Shown: positions 1-5,041 of the stretch, piece by piece | How positions within the stretch are numbered: position 1 is the stretch's first letter | How the letters are laid out: each line of letters opens with the position of its first letter | NCBI GenBank assembly: GCA_011322715.1 | Contig: DRLX01000592.1 | Coordinates: forward strand, 1 to 5,041 | DNA from: Desulfobulbaceae bacterium | GTDB taxonomy: Bacteria > Desulfobacterota > Desulfobulbia > Desulfobulbales > Desulfobulbaceae | Length of the DNA: 5,041 bases | Direction: 5' to 3' | Notes under the pieces: model-generated | The model's input: the letters and a program-made list of their open reading frames with translations, nothing else | Told to the model about the DNA's origin: nothing | Databases searched by the model: none | Translations under genes and position numbers: made by a program

Positions 1-280
1 CAAGCTGCAACCTGAGCAGGTTGATCAATTACTGGTTACCTCGGCCCGGAGTCTGTCCGAACATCTGGATAAGGCCCTGGCGGCATTGGAGGCGGAGGAC
101 AGTGAGCTGTTGCGCGAGGCTGCGCACGGGCTCAAAGGAAATCTGCTCAACTTAGGGCTGTCGGAACATGCACAGACAGCGGCAATGATTGAACAGCGGG
201 CCGGCGTCGGCGAGGAGGCCCGTTCCTGCCGACGCCCGCTTATCTCTCTAAAGTCGGCCCTGGCCGAGCTGACGGGATAG
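1..280 (+). CDS. C-terminal part of an HPt-domain signalling protein (partial, 5' end outside window)
   Basis: The open frame runs in from the left edge (first whole codon at position 2) and ends at TAG 278-280, leaving about 92 visible codons. The segment AHGLKGNLLNLG matches the HPt signature H-x-L-K-G-x(5)-G. The phosphorylatable histidine is codon 125-127, with Lys and Gly two and three residues later. The preceding helix (SLSEHLDKALAALEAEDSELL) is the usual first part of an HPt four-helix bundle. HPt domains pass phosphate between receiver domains in multistep phosphorelays in the cytoplasm. Because the domain sits at the extreme C-terminus and the frame continues upstream, the protein is probably a hybrid sensor kinase or a receiver-HPt protein, but the upstream part is not visible. 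The in-frame TTG at 86 would cut the first helix and is unlikely to be the start. It converges with the actin-like gene on the other strand. Confidence 0.8.
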   Translation, partial: KLQPEQVDQLLVTSARSLSEHLDKALAALEAEDSELLREAAHGLKGNLLNLGLSEHAQTAAMIEQRAGVGEEARSCRRPLISLKSALAELTG

Positions 281-309
281 GTGCGGCGATGATGAATTGC
301 AGGAAAAAA

Positions 310-1344
310 TCAGAGTTCCGTCCAGTAATCTTCCGGCATCTCCCGTGCCAACTCCAGGGCGCCGTCGGCGCCGCCGAATAGAGGGTCGTCAACTACCTTG
401 ACTTTAGTCGGGCCATACTCGCCAATGGTTGTTTCAAGATAATCGGCCAGTCCCTTGATCTGAGAGCCGCCACCGGCCAGAATAATATTCTCTCGTATGG
501 CATCCTGGTATTCCGGATCAAATTTGGCAATGAGTTCCAGGGTGGACTCGACGATTGCCGGCAGAATGCTTTCACAGGCCCGTTTGATCTCATCGGTTAT
601 ATTGTGGACTGTTGACTTGCCTTCAACCGGTATTTCCACCTCAACTTCCTTCTTCGCTTCTCCGACAAAGCTGTGCTGCTCCTTGAATCGTCGAATCATG
701 TTCAGGTTAAAATCCGCTTCCGGATACCGTTCTTCAAGAAAGGTAAAGAGCTGCTGGTCGATATAATCTCCGGCCGTGAGTACCGTCCGCTGGTCTTCTT
801 CTGAAGGAACGGTTCCATGCATGATGCAGAAGTCAACGGTTCCGGCGCCGATATCGATGACCAGGGCGTTATCCAGTGCGCCAACGCCATAGGCCACGGC
901 AAAGGGTTCGGAAACAACGAAAAGCGACTCGGCAAATTCAGCCACGGCCTTTTTCAGGGCAACTTTATTGACTTTAAACGACTCTGCCGGTACGCCGACA
1001 ACAGCTCGTATCTTTTCGGCATCTTTTACATCCTGCACCAGTGTTATGAGATGATGGATCAGTTCCTTGACCGCCTCTTCGTCTCTGGCCGTGCCTTCCT
1101 TAATGACGCCGTTTTTCAGTGGTCGGTACATGTCAAGGGACAGTCTGTGTTTCACGGCCTCCTCACCAAAAAGCATGGGTTTACCGACGACCTTTCTGGC
1201 TATAAAATCCCGTGGCCAGCCGACATAACTTTCGACCCATTTTTTTTTGTCGTTATCTGCTGAAATAGCGCTTCTTGACGTTCCAAGATCAATACCGACG
1301 AGAAGTTTTTTATCAGCTGTTTTTGCGGTGGTTTTTTTTGCCAT
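310..1344 (-). CDS. mamK: MamK-family actin-like ATPase (bacterial filament protein)
   Basis: This is a 344-residue protein of the actin/Hsp70 ATPase fold. Visible motifs in order are phosphate-1 GIDLGTS (17-23), connect-1 VVSEPFAVAYG (143-153) with the expected catalytic Glu146, phosphate-2 IDIGAGTVD (163-171) with Asp164, and the adenosine motif LAGGGSQIKGL (289-299). Length and overall pattern, including the GTVPSEEDQ stretch after phosphate-2, KEQHSFVG and the aromatic C-terminal end YWTEL, fit MamK better than MreB, ParM, FtsA or DnaK. That comparison is from memory of the family. MamK polymerises into cytoplasmic filaments that align magnetosomes in magnetotactic bacteria, and MamK-like proteins also occur outside magnetosome clusters. 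The ATG at 1344 is preceded by a strong Shine-Dalgarno AAAGGAGAG. The start lies inside the amidase gene (32-bp overlap), so the two are probably coupled. No magnetosome gene is visible, so the symbol denotes the family and does not assert magnetosome function. Confidence 0.87.
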   Translation of the reverse strand: MAKKTTAKTADKKLLVGIDLGTSRSAISADNDKKKWVESYVGWPRDFIARKVVGKPMLFGEEAVKHRLSLDMYRPLKNGVIKEGTARDEEAVKELIHHLITLVQDVKDAEKIRAVVGVPAESFKVNKVALKKAVAEFAESLFVVSEPFAVAYGVGALDNALVIDIGAGTVDFCIMHGTVPSEEDQRTVLTAGDYIDQQLFTFLEERYPEADFNLNMIRRFKEQHSFVGEAKKEVEVEIPVEGKSTVHNITDEIKRACESILPAIVESTLELIAKFDPEYQDAIRENIILAGGGSQIKGLADYLETTIGEYGPTKVKVVDDPLFGGADGALELAREMPEDYWTEL

Positions 1345-2425
1345 TATTCTCTCCTTTCACTACCTGGGTCTGTCTTTGGCTGAGGTAGCCGGTTATTCCT
1401 TTTTGCAGGGATGTCATTATTCTTCGTCGATATTCAGGATTGTTCAGGTTTGTCTCTTCCTCTCTCTTGCTGATACACGAAATTTCAACCAGAACACTGG
1501 GCGAGTTCACTCCCAGCAGGACAACAAATGGAGCTATTTTAATTCCATTGTCGGCAATAACTCTATCATATTTTTCCATATTGGAGAAGAGGTTGTGCTG
1601 GATGGTCGAGGCAAGGGTCGCCGATTCCTGTTCTTTAAGCACATTGCCGATTTTTTTAATCATATTTTTAAAATCACCGGTCATGATTTCCGAGCCGCGG
1701 TTTTCCTGCTCCGCCAGACGCAGGGTATGAACATCGGAAGGCGGGCCGAAATAATAGGTTTCCGTTACATTGAACTCCTTTTGCGGCAGGGCATTGATGT
1801 GAAGAGAGATAAAAAGGTCCGCATGGTGTTCATTGGCAAATTTCACTCTGTCGGCAAGGGAGATAAAGGTATCGGTATCCCTGGTGAGCAGCACTTTGTA
1901 CTTGGCGGTCTTTTGCAGCCGGTCCCGCAGATGCAGGGCAATATCCAGAACAATGTCCTTTTCTCTAGTACCGTTGCTGCCGATGGCGCCGGGATCCTTG
2001 CCGCCGTGTCCCGGGTCTATGACAATAGTTTGCACCCCAAGCCCGAAAATGGCGCTTAAACGGATATTGTTGTGATTGAGGAGTAGGTCATAGTTGAGCA
2101 GACGGCCGGCATCAAAGGAAACAGGAGCAGTAGGCGATCGAAGGCGTTGCTGCTTGTAAATAATTTCAGTCCACGGAAAGACGGGCTGTATGGCGACGGA
2201 ATCAACGGCGCCGGGTCCCTGTTGCTGCCCGGTATTGGCGATGAAGTAAAAGAGGAGGCAGGCAAAAAAGACAAACAGCAGGGGGACCGGTCGGGATAAT
2301 TTTTTTATTCCCTGCCTGTAACGATTGTGTGTCGAGTGCAGGTGCGGGTCGGCAATCCTCAGGTTATCTTCATAGACTTCCCGGAGAATTGAAGCCTTGA
2401 TTTTAGTGCTGTCTCCATTGTGCAT
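1313..2425 (-). CDS. Membrane-anchored N-acetylmuramoyl-L-alanine amidase (Amidase_3 family)
   Basis: This zinc amidase cleaves the bond between N-acetylmuramic acid and the L-alanine of the peptide stem in peptidoglycan. Numbering is from ATG 2425 (370 aa). One hydrophobic segment at about 47-63 (PLLFVFFACLLFYFIA lies within it) follows a basic stretch, predicting an N-in anchor with the enzyme in the periplasm. It looks like a signal anchor, not a cleaved signal peptide. The Amidase_3 domain covers about 132-348. Zinc ligands are His140 (DPGHGG), Glu155 (TREKD) and His209 (SLHIN), and the catalytic Glu is 314 (LVEIS). The long stretch between His209 and Glu314 has room for the regulatory helix known in AmiA/B/C-type enzymes. 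No LysM or AMIN domain is visible. TTG 2437 lies in frame directly after a TGA, so the choice is TTG 2437 or ATG 2425. ATG is preferred, neither has a good Shine-Dalgarno, and no other start occurs before the membrane segment. The lysine-rich C-terminus overlaps the actin-like gene by 32 bp. Confidence 0.9.
   Translation of the reverse strand: MHNGDSTKIKASILREVYEDNLRIADPHLHSTHNRYRQGIKKLSRPVPLLFVFFACLLFYFIANTGQQQGPGAVDSVAIQPVFPWTEIIYKQQRLRSPTAPVSFDAGRLLNYDLLLNHNNIRLSAIFGLGVQTIVIDPGHGGKDPGAIGSNGTREKDIVLDIALHLRDRLQKTAKYKVLLTRDTDTFISLADRVKFANEHHADLFISLHINALPQKEFNVTETYYFGPPSDVHTLRLAEQENRGSEIMTGDFKNMIKKIGNVLKEQESATLASTIQHNLFSNMEKYDRVIADNGIKIAPFVVLLGVNSPSVLVEISCISKREEETNLNNPEYRRRIMTSLQKGITGYLSQRQTQVVKGENNGKKNHRKNS
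1349..1357 (-). promoter_or_regulatory. Ribosome binding site of the actin-like gene, inside the amidase gene
   Basis: On the minus strand AAAGGAGAG lies four bases upstream of the ATG at 1344-1342. It fixes the start of the actin-like protein and sits wholly within the last codons of the amidase gene. Ribosomes finishing the amidase would pass through it, which favours translational coupling. Confidence 0.7.
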
Positions 2426-2437
2426 CTTTTTATGCAA

Positions 2438-2500
2438 TCAGGTACCGAAAGACAAAAGCGTTGTGTTGTCGGCCATGGGATCCATGGTGATTTTTTTCAA
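2438..2500 (-). other. Possible leader mini-ORF ahead of the amidase
   Basis: In the amidase reading frame, codons run from TTG 2500 (or ATG 2485, or ATG 2476) to TGA 2440-2438, encoding at most 20 residues (MKKITMDPMADNTTLLSFGT). The TGA is followed at once by TTG 2437 and, four codons later, by the amidase ATG. No Shine-Dalgarno precedes the mini-ORF starts. It may be a leader peptide, an N-terminal extension lost through a stop codon, or chance. The palindromic element CCATGG-ATC-CCATGG (2487-2473) lies inside it and could form a hairpin over both ATG codons. Confidence 0.2.
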
Positions 2501-2551
2501 GACTGCTTATATGGATCTAAAGGTGCCTTGAAAACAATTACTTCTCCTTTC

Positions 2552-2580
2552 AGTATAGGCGCAGGATTTGTCCCTGTCAA
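2552..2580 (-). promoter_or_regulatory. Sigma70-type promoter for the amidase / actin-like operon
   Basis: Read on the minus strand, TTGACA (2580-2575) is a perfect -35 box. It is followed by exactly 17 bases and then TATACT (2557-2552), which differs from the TATAAT consensus at one position. Transcription should start near 2545, giving a leader of about 120 nt before ATG 2425. A GGAG sequence at 2547-2544 overlaps the predicted start point, so it is unlikely to act as a ribosome binding site. The placement makes the amidase and the actin-like gene one transcription unit separate from orn. Confidence 0.75.
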
Positions 2581-2652
2581 CGGAATCTCCATTCCCCTGT
2601 TTTGTCGGGGCAAGGCATGCCAAACATTGCTTTTTCCAGACGAATGAGGCGA

Positions 2653-3171
2653 TCAGGGTTTTTCAGGGGGCGGAAGTCGGTTTTCTTCCTTTTTCCGGGC
2701 AAGGGCGATCTGTCTTCCCCGCGTTAGATAACCAGCTAATCCGCCGCCTGCCGTGGTCAAAACGAGCAGGCCGAAGGTGACGAATTGGGTATACAGCATA
2801 ATGCCGCCAAAGATGAGTGCTCCGGCAAAGGCTGCACCGATTTTGAAATTGGCGGCTGCCTGGGTGCGGCGACTCTCCTTTAAGATTTCTTTCTGGCTTT
2901 TACTGAGGATTCTTGATTTTTGTCGCTCGGCATTGACCTTTATTTTTTCTCGCTCTTTAAAATGCTCTTCTTTAAGTGTTTCCAGCTCATTGTGATACCG
3001 TTGCCTGGCCAGGGCGGAAAACCAGAAGGTTGCCAGGACGCTGAACAGCGCCTCTATAAGACCAATCGTCAATACCAGCTGGGTGTTGGCGAGTCCTGCC
3101 TGCATAACGGCAAAAAAAAGCGCTATGGTAACCAGTTGAACGGTAAGAATGCCCAGAAAAAATTTTACCAT
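2653..3171 (-). CDS. Unrecognised four-helix membrane protein with a central coiled coil
   Basis: This is a 172-residue protein that I do not recognise as a named family. Visible architecture: two hydrophobic segments at about 4-24 and 31-54, a highly charged and probably coiled-coil stretch at about 58-108 (rich in Glu, Lys, Arg and Gln), two more hydrophobic segments at about 111-127 and 130-149 (the last rich in glycine, AGGGLAGYL), and a basic, proline-ending tail (LPPPEKP). Positive residues next to the segments (K3, R57, R59, R151, R153) suggest that both helical hairpins sit in the inner membrane with the coiled coil and both ends in the cytoplasm. The ATG at 3171 has Shine-Dalgarno AAGGAG (3182-3177) five bases upstream. 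It begins only 22 bp after orn, so co-transcription is likely. No enzymatic motif is seen. It could be a scaffold or a small membrane-shaping protein, but no function can be assigned. Confidence 0.75.
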   Translation of the reverse strand: MVKFFLGILTVQLVTIALFFAVMQAGLANTQLVLTIGLIEALFSVLATFWFSALARQRYHNELETLKEEHFKEREKIKVNAERQKSRILSKSQKEILKESRRTQAAANFKIGAAFAGALIFGGIMLYTQFVTFGLLVLTTAGGGLAGYLTRGRQIALARKKEENRLPPPEKP

Positions 3172-3193
3172 GACGGCTCCTTGCCCTGAAAAT

Positions 3194-3739
3194 TCATATA
3201 CGCATGAGATGTTTACGATAATACTGTAATTCCTCGATCGACTCCTTGATGTCGTCTAAGGCCAGGTGTTTGTTCTCCTTGGAAAAATCCTTGATCCGAT
3301 CGGGAGCCCACCTCAGCGCCAGCTCCTTGATGGTGGAAACATCCAGATTGCGATAATGGAAAAAGCGTTCAAGCTCCGGCATCAGACGGGCAAGGAAACG
3401 ACGGTCCTGGCAAATGGAATTGCCGCAGATCGGCGAAGATTGCGGCGTCACCCACTGCCGGAGAAAGGCCAGGGTCTCTTCCTCGGCCTGCTCGAGGGTG
3501 ATTGTGGAGGCACGGACACGTTCCAACAACCCGGAGGCGGTGTGATGGCTGGTATTCCACTCATCCATCCGTTGCAGAACTTCCTCCGGCTGACAAATGG
3601 CCAGTACCGGTCCCTGGGCCAGGATGTCAAGCTGCGGCCCGGTAACAATGGTCGCTATTTCCAGGATTTGGTCGGTCATCGGCTCAAGGCCGGTCATCTC
3701 CAGGTCAATCCAGACCAGGTTTTCCCTGCCGATTGTCAT
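3194..3739 (-). CDS. orn: Oligoribonuclease (3'-5' exoribonuclease, DEDDh family)
   Basis: Orn degrades RNA di- to pentanucleotides to mononucleotides in the cytoplasm, finishing mRNA decay, and it also clears the linear c-di-GMP product pGpG. At 181 residues it matches the family's usual size. The exonuclease I motif WIDLEMTGL supplies Asp12 and Glu14, NSICQDRRFL supplies Asp112, and KHLALDDIKES supplies His158 and Asp163. All five DEDDh residues are thus present, at what I recall to be the same numbers as in E. coli Orn. The N-terminal start and the C-terminal tail after DDIKESIEELQYYR are typical. ATG 3739 is preceded by Shine-Dalgarno AGAGGAG (3751-3745) five bases away. It lies 105 bp downstream of the ParA-like gene and 22 bp upstream of the four-helix membrane protein. 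I saw no good promoter in the 105-bp gap. Confidence 0.97.
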   Translation of the reverse strand: MTIGRENLVWIDLEMTGLEPMTDQILEIATIVTGPQLDILAQGPVLAICQPEEVLQRMDEWNTSHHTASGLLERVRASTITLEQAEEETLAFLRQWVTPQSSPICGNSICQDRRFLARLMPELERFFHYRNLDVSTIKELALRWAPDRIKDFSKENKHLALDDIKESIEELQYYRKHLMRI

Positions 3740-3809
3740 TGTTTCTCCTCTCTCTGAAAATCGCCCGTGAAGTGATGTTGTTCCAGGCTTATTTTCATCG
3801 TCTGGTATG

Positions 3810-3843
3810 GCCGTGATCTGAAAAACCAGCCCCGCTGCACGGC
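3810..3843 (-). terminator. Nested inverted repeat between the ParA-like gene and orn, possible weak terminator
   Basis: Immediately after the ParA stop, the minus strand reads GCCGTG (3843-3838) and CACGGC (3815-3810), a perfect 6-bp inverted repeat. Inside it is a smaller hairpin, CAGC-GGG-GCTG (3837-3827), followed by GG? no further stem but by a run of T (3825-3821). The inner hairpin plus T-run resembles a rho-independent terminator, but a four-pair stem is weak. The outer pairing would compete with it. It may attenuate read-through from parA into orn, or be chance. Confidence 0.25.
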
Positions 3844-3844
3844 T

Positions 3845-4594
3845 TTATTTTTTTTTGGACACGATTTTTTCAACTTCCCGCCACAAGAGGCGGTAGCTGC
3901 GGGCGGCTGGTGAATTCGGCGCTATTTCCGGGACCGGTTTCCTATATATTCCCATTTTCTCCACATCAGCCAGAAACGGAACATGCTGCTTGAGAACCCG
4001 TTTTCTTCCCTGAAACCTGGCCATCATGTCAAGATGCATCTTTTTTCTCTTTTCAACCATGGAAAAAAAGACATGGAGCTTTTTTTTGTCAATTCCGGTT
4101 TTTTTAAAAAAGTTCAGAAGCTGTTGGAAAGAGAGCAAAGACAGGGTCGTGGGAATAAAGGGAATCAGCAGAATATCGGCCGCGTTGAAGATATTTTCCG
4201 AAAGCAAAGTGATATTCGGCGGGCAATCAAGAAAGATCGTGTCATACTCCCTCACCAGCGGTTTGAGAATGGTGCTTATTCGTCTGGTGGATTTTTTAAA
4301 ATCATCCAGGGCCAGATCAAGATTGCGATAGGTAAAGTCGGCCGGGAGGAGGTCGAGATTGGGATAATCGGTACCCCTGATATTTTTCAAAACAGCCTTG
4401 CCGCCCTTAAGAAGTTTATCGGCATTGAATTTTTTGGGCGCCTTGATCCGAAAATAATAGCTCGCTGAACCCTGTGGGTCCATATCGCAGAGCAGGGTTT
4501 TGTTACCGGAATCGGCGGACAGATAGGCCAGGTTGACACTGGTTGCGGTTTTGCCTACTCCGCCTTTGATATTATACACGGCGATAACAGCCAT
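3845..4594 (-). CDS. Orphan ParA/MinD-family ATPase
   Basis: This 249-residue deviant-Walker P-loop ATPase belongs to the family that positions DNA or protein cargo by ATP-dependent dimerisation, usually on the nucleoid. Walker A is KGGVGKTA (10-17) with signature Lys10 and catalytic Lys15, then LLCDMDPQGS (34-43) with Asp37/Asp39 of the A' motif, and Walker B IFLDCPPN (120-127) with Asp123. There is no N-terminal helix-turn-helix, so it resembles short chromosomal-type or cargo-positioning ParA proteins more than the plasmid P1 type. It lacks an obvious amphipathic C-terminal membrane helix of MinD type and instead ends in a basic EKIVSKKK tail. No ParB gene or parS-like repeat is visible nearby, so I call it an orphan. 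ATG 4594 follows GGGGGGAG with an unusually short two-base spacing. It lies 58 bp downstream of the CHAD gene, suggesting an operon and a possible shared role. Confidence 0.9.
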   Translation of the reverse strand: MAVIAVYNIKGGVGKTATSVNLAYLSADSGNKTLLCDMDPQGSASYYFRIKAPKKFNADKLLKGGKAVLKNIRGTDYPNLDLLPADFTYRNLDLALDDFKKSTRRISTILKPLVREYDTIFLDCPPNITLLSENIFNAADILLIPFIPTTLSLLSFQQLLNFFKKTGIDKKKLHVFFSMVEKRKKMHLDMMARFQGRKRVLKQHVPFLADVEKMGIYRKPVPEIAPNSPAARSYRLLWREVEKIVSKKK

Positions 4595-4652
4595 ATCTCC
4601 CCCCGTTTATTGACGATTGATAGATCGTGGTTTTTTTCTGCCGCCTGGTCCC

Positions 4653-5041
4653 TTATCGGCCGAAAAGCTCATGATAGAGAGCAAGGTTTTTCTTGCGGGT
4701 AAAATGGGCGAATGTTTTTTCAAACCGGGTGCGCACATGCTGGTGCTGCAGAAAAAGAGCGGTCATCAGGCCGCCTATGGCGGCGGCCAGTTCTCTGGAT
4801 TTGACGGTCCCCGGCCTGACATGGGAAAGCAGGTCTGCAAGCATATGCTGTTGTACGGAAAGGTCGTTAAAATCGCCAAGGTTGTCCTGCAACATTTTCA
4901 GCTGCCTGATGAATTGCCGCATCTGTTTTGGATCGTAAAGGGAAGAAAAAAATTCAAGGCTGTAACGAAGTTTCTTACATTCAATACGCAACCGGTGCAG
5001 TTCCTCATCCGGAGTGTCGGCATGAATTTTTTTACCGTCAC
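4653..5041 (-). CDS. CHAD-domain protein, C-terminal part (5' end outside window)
   Basis: The frame enters from the right edge (first whole codon at 5039) and ends at TAA 4655-4653, giving about 128 visible residues. The stretch HRLRIECKKLRYSLEFF is the conserved basic helix of CHAD (conserved histidine alpha-helical domain), with regularly spaced His, Arg and Lys. The rest is predicted helical, including QLKMLQDNLGDFNDL, a second typical CHAD segment. CHAD proteins bind inorganic polyphosphate through these basic residues and are found on polyphosphate granules, and some are fused to CYTH triphosphatase domains. An N-terminal CYTH domain cannot be judged because the start is missing. The TTG at 4991 falls within the conserved helix and is not the start. 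This visible part is about the second half of a CHAD domain. The stop is 58 bp upstream of the ParA-like gene. Confidence 0.85.
   Translation of the reverse strand, partial: DGKKIHADTPDEELHRLRIECKKLRYSLEFFSSLYDPKQMRQFIRQLKMLQDNLGDFNDLSVQQHMLADLLSHVRPGTVKSRELAAAIGGLMTALFLQHQHVRTRFEKTFAHFTRKKNLALYHELFGR

Larger units (their letters stand above)
2426..2652. other. Intergenic region with the amidase promoter and leader
   Basis: This 227-bp gap lies between the stop of the four-helix membrane protein and the amidase start. Its right-hand part carries the promoter at 2552-2580 and its left-hand part the leader of the amidase mRNA. No convincing rho-independent terminator was found for the upstream gene: a CCCC/GGGG pair near 2595-2611 has a short stem and no T-tract. 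A 75-codon plus-strand frame crosses the region but shows no recognisable protein features. Confidence 0.6.

Noticed and set aside
281..309. Possible bidirectional terminator between the converging HPt and actin-like genes
   Set aside because: The 29-bp gap has an A-run but no stem-loop that I can form. Termination signals, if any, must lie elsewhere.
1240..1248. Nine consecutive T on the plus strand (A9 in the actin-like gene, encoding three lysines) as a programmed slippage site
   Set aside because: The frame is intact on both sides, and similar A-runs occur in other lysine-rich genes of the window (for example near 4080-4087), so it reflects composition. No alternative product of interest was seen.
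817..1263. A 148-codon plus-strand frame antisense to the actin-like gene
   Set aside because: The opposite strand encodes conserved actin-fold motifs, and the antisense product looks like random composition.
310..1344. MreB (rod-shape protein) or DnaK identity for the actin-like protein
   Set aside because: It is too short and lacks the substrate domain for DnaK. The segments after phosphate-2 and at the C-terminus fit MamK better than MreB. No mreC/mreD neighbours are present.
1247..2059. A 270-codon plus-strand open frame with a hydrophobic N-terminus, antisense to the amidase
   Set aside because: It is fully antisense to a gene with all amidase zinc and catalytic residues. Its own sequence shows no family motif and no convincing ribosome site, so it is a shadow frame.
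2420..2647. A 75-codon plus-strand frame across the intergenic region
   Set aside because: It overlaps the minus-strand amidase promoter and leader, has low-complexity unremarkable protein content and lacks a good ribosome site.
3266..3757. A 163-codon plus-strand frame antisense to orn
   Set aside because: orn has the complete DEDDh set, and the antisense frame has no recognisable features and is explained by codon bias.
3983..4468. A 161-codon plus-strand frame antisense to the ParA-like gene
   Set aside because: It covers the Walker B region of an intact ParA-like gene and has no motif of its own.
4613..4628. ACGAT-6 nt-ATCGT inverted repeat followed on the plus strand by a T-run, between CHAD and ParA-like genes
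   Set aside because: Only five AT-containing pairs, and the T-run is on the strand without genes. Too weak to call a terminator or operator.

Overview
The window reads as a chromosomal segment of a Gram-negative, probably anaerobic bacterium. A deltaproteobacterium (Desulfobacterota, perhaps Desulfobulbales-like) is my best guess. It rests on a MamK-type actin beside an orn/ParA/CHAD cluster and on moderate GC with lysine-rich proteins. It is inference, because no rRNA or marker gene is present. All genes look intact except the two cut by the window ends. Coding density is high, and no mobile element, CRISPR array, tRNA or rRNA was seen.

Layout: positions 1-280 (+ strand) hold the C-terminal end of a signalling protein with a histidine phosphotransfer (HPt) domain. 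Everything else is on the minus strand. In transcription order from the right edge these are: a partial CHAD-domain protein (4653-5041), an orphan ParA-family ATPase (3845-4594), oligoribonuclease orn (3194-3739), an unrecognised four-helix membrane protein with a central coiled coil (2653-3171), a membrane-anchored N-acetylmuramoyl-L-alanine amidase (1313-2425) and a MamK-family actin-like ATPase (310-1344). The HPt gene and the actin gene converge with a 29-bp gap.

There appear to be two minus-strand transcription units. CHAD-ParA-orn-membrane protein are spaced 58, 105 and 22 bp apart and may be co-transcribed, although a weak hairpin lies between parA and orn. The amidase and the actin-like gene overlap by 32 bp and follow a near-consensus sigma70 promoter (TTGACA, 17-bp spacer, TATACT) at 2552-2580, with a leader of roughly 120 nt.

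The two points that deserve attention are these. First, a MamK-like filament protein is translationally coupled to a cell-wall amidase, with no magnetosome genes in view. Second, an orphan ParA ATPase is paired with a CHAD (polyphosphate-associated) protein, which could be a granule-positioning module. Both functional readings are inference from gene context. No obviously new defence or mobile system was found.
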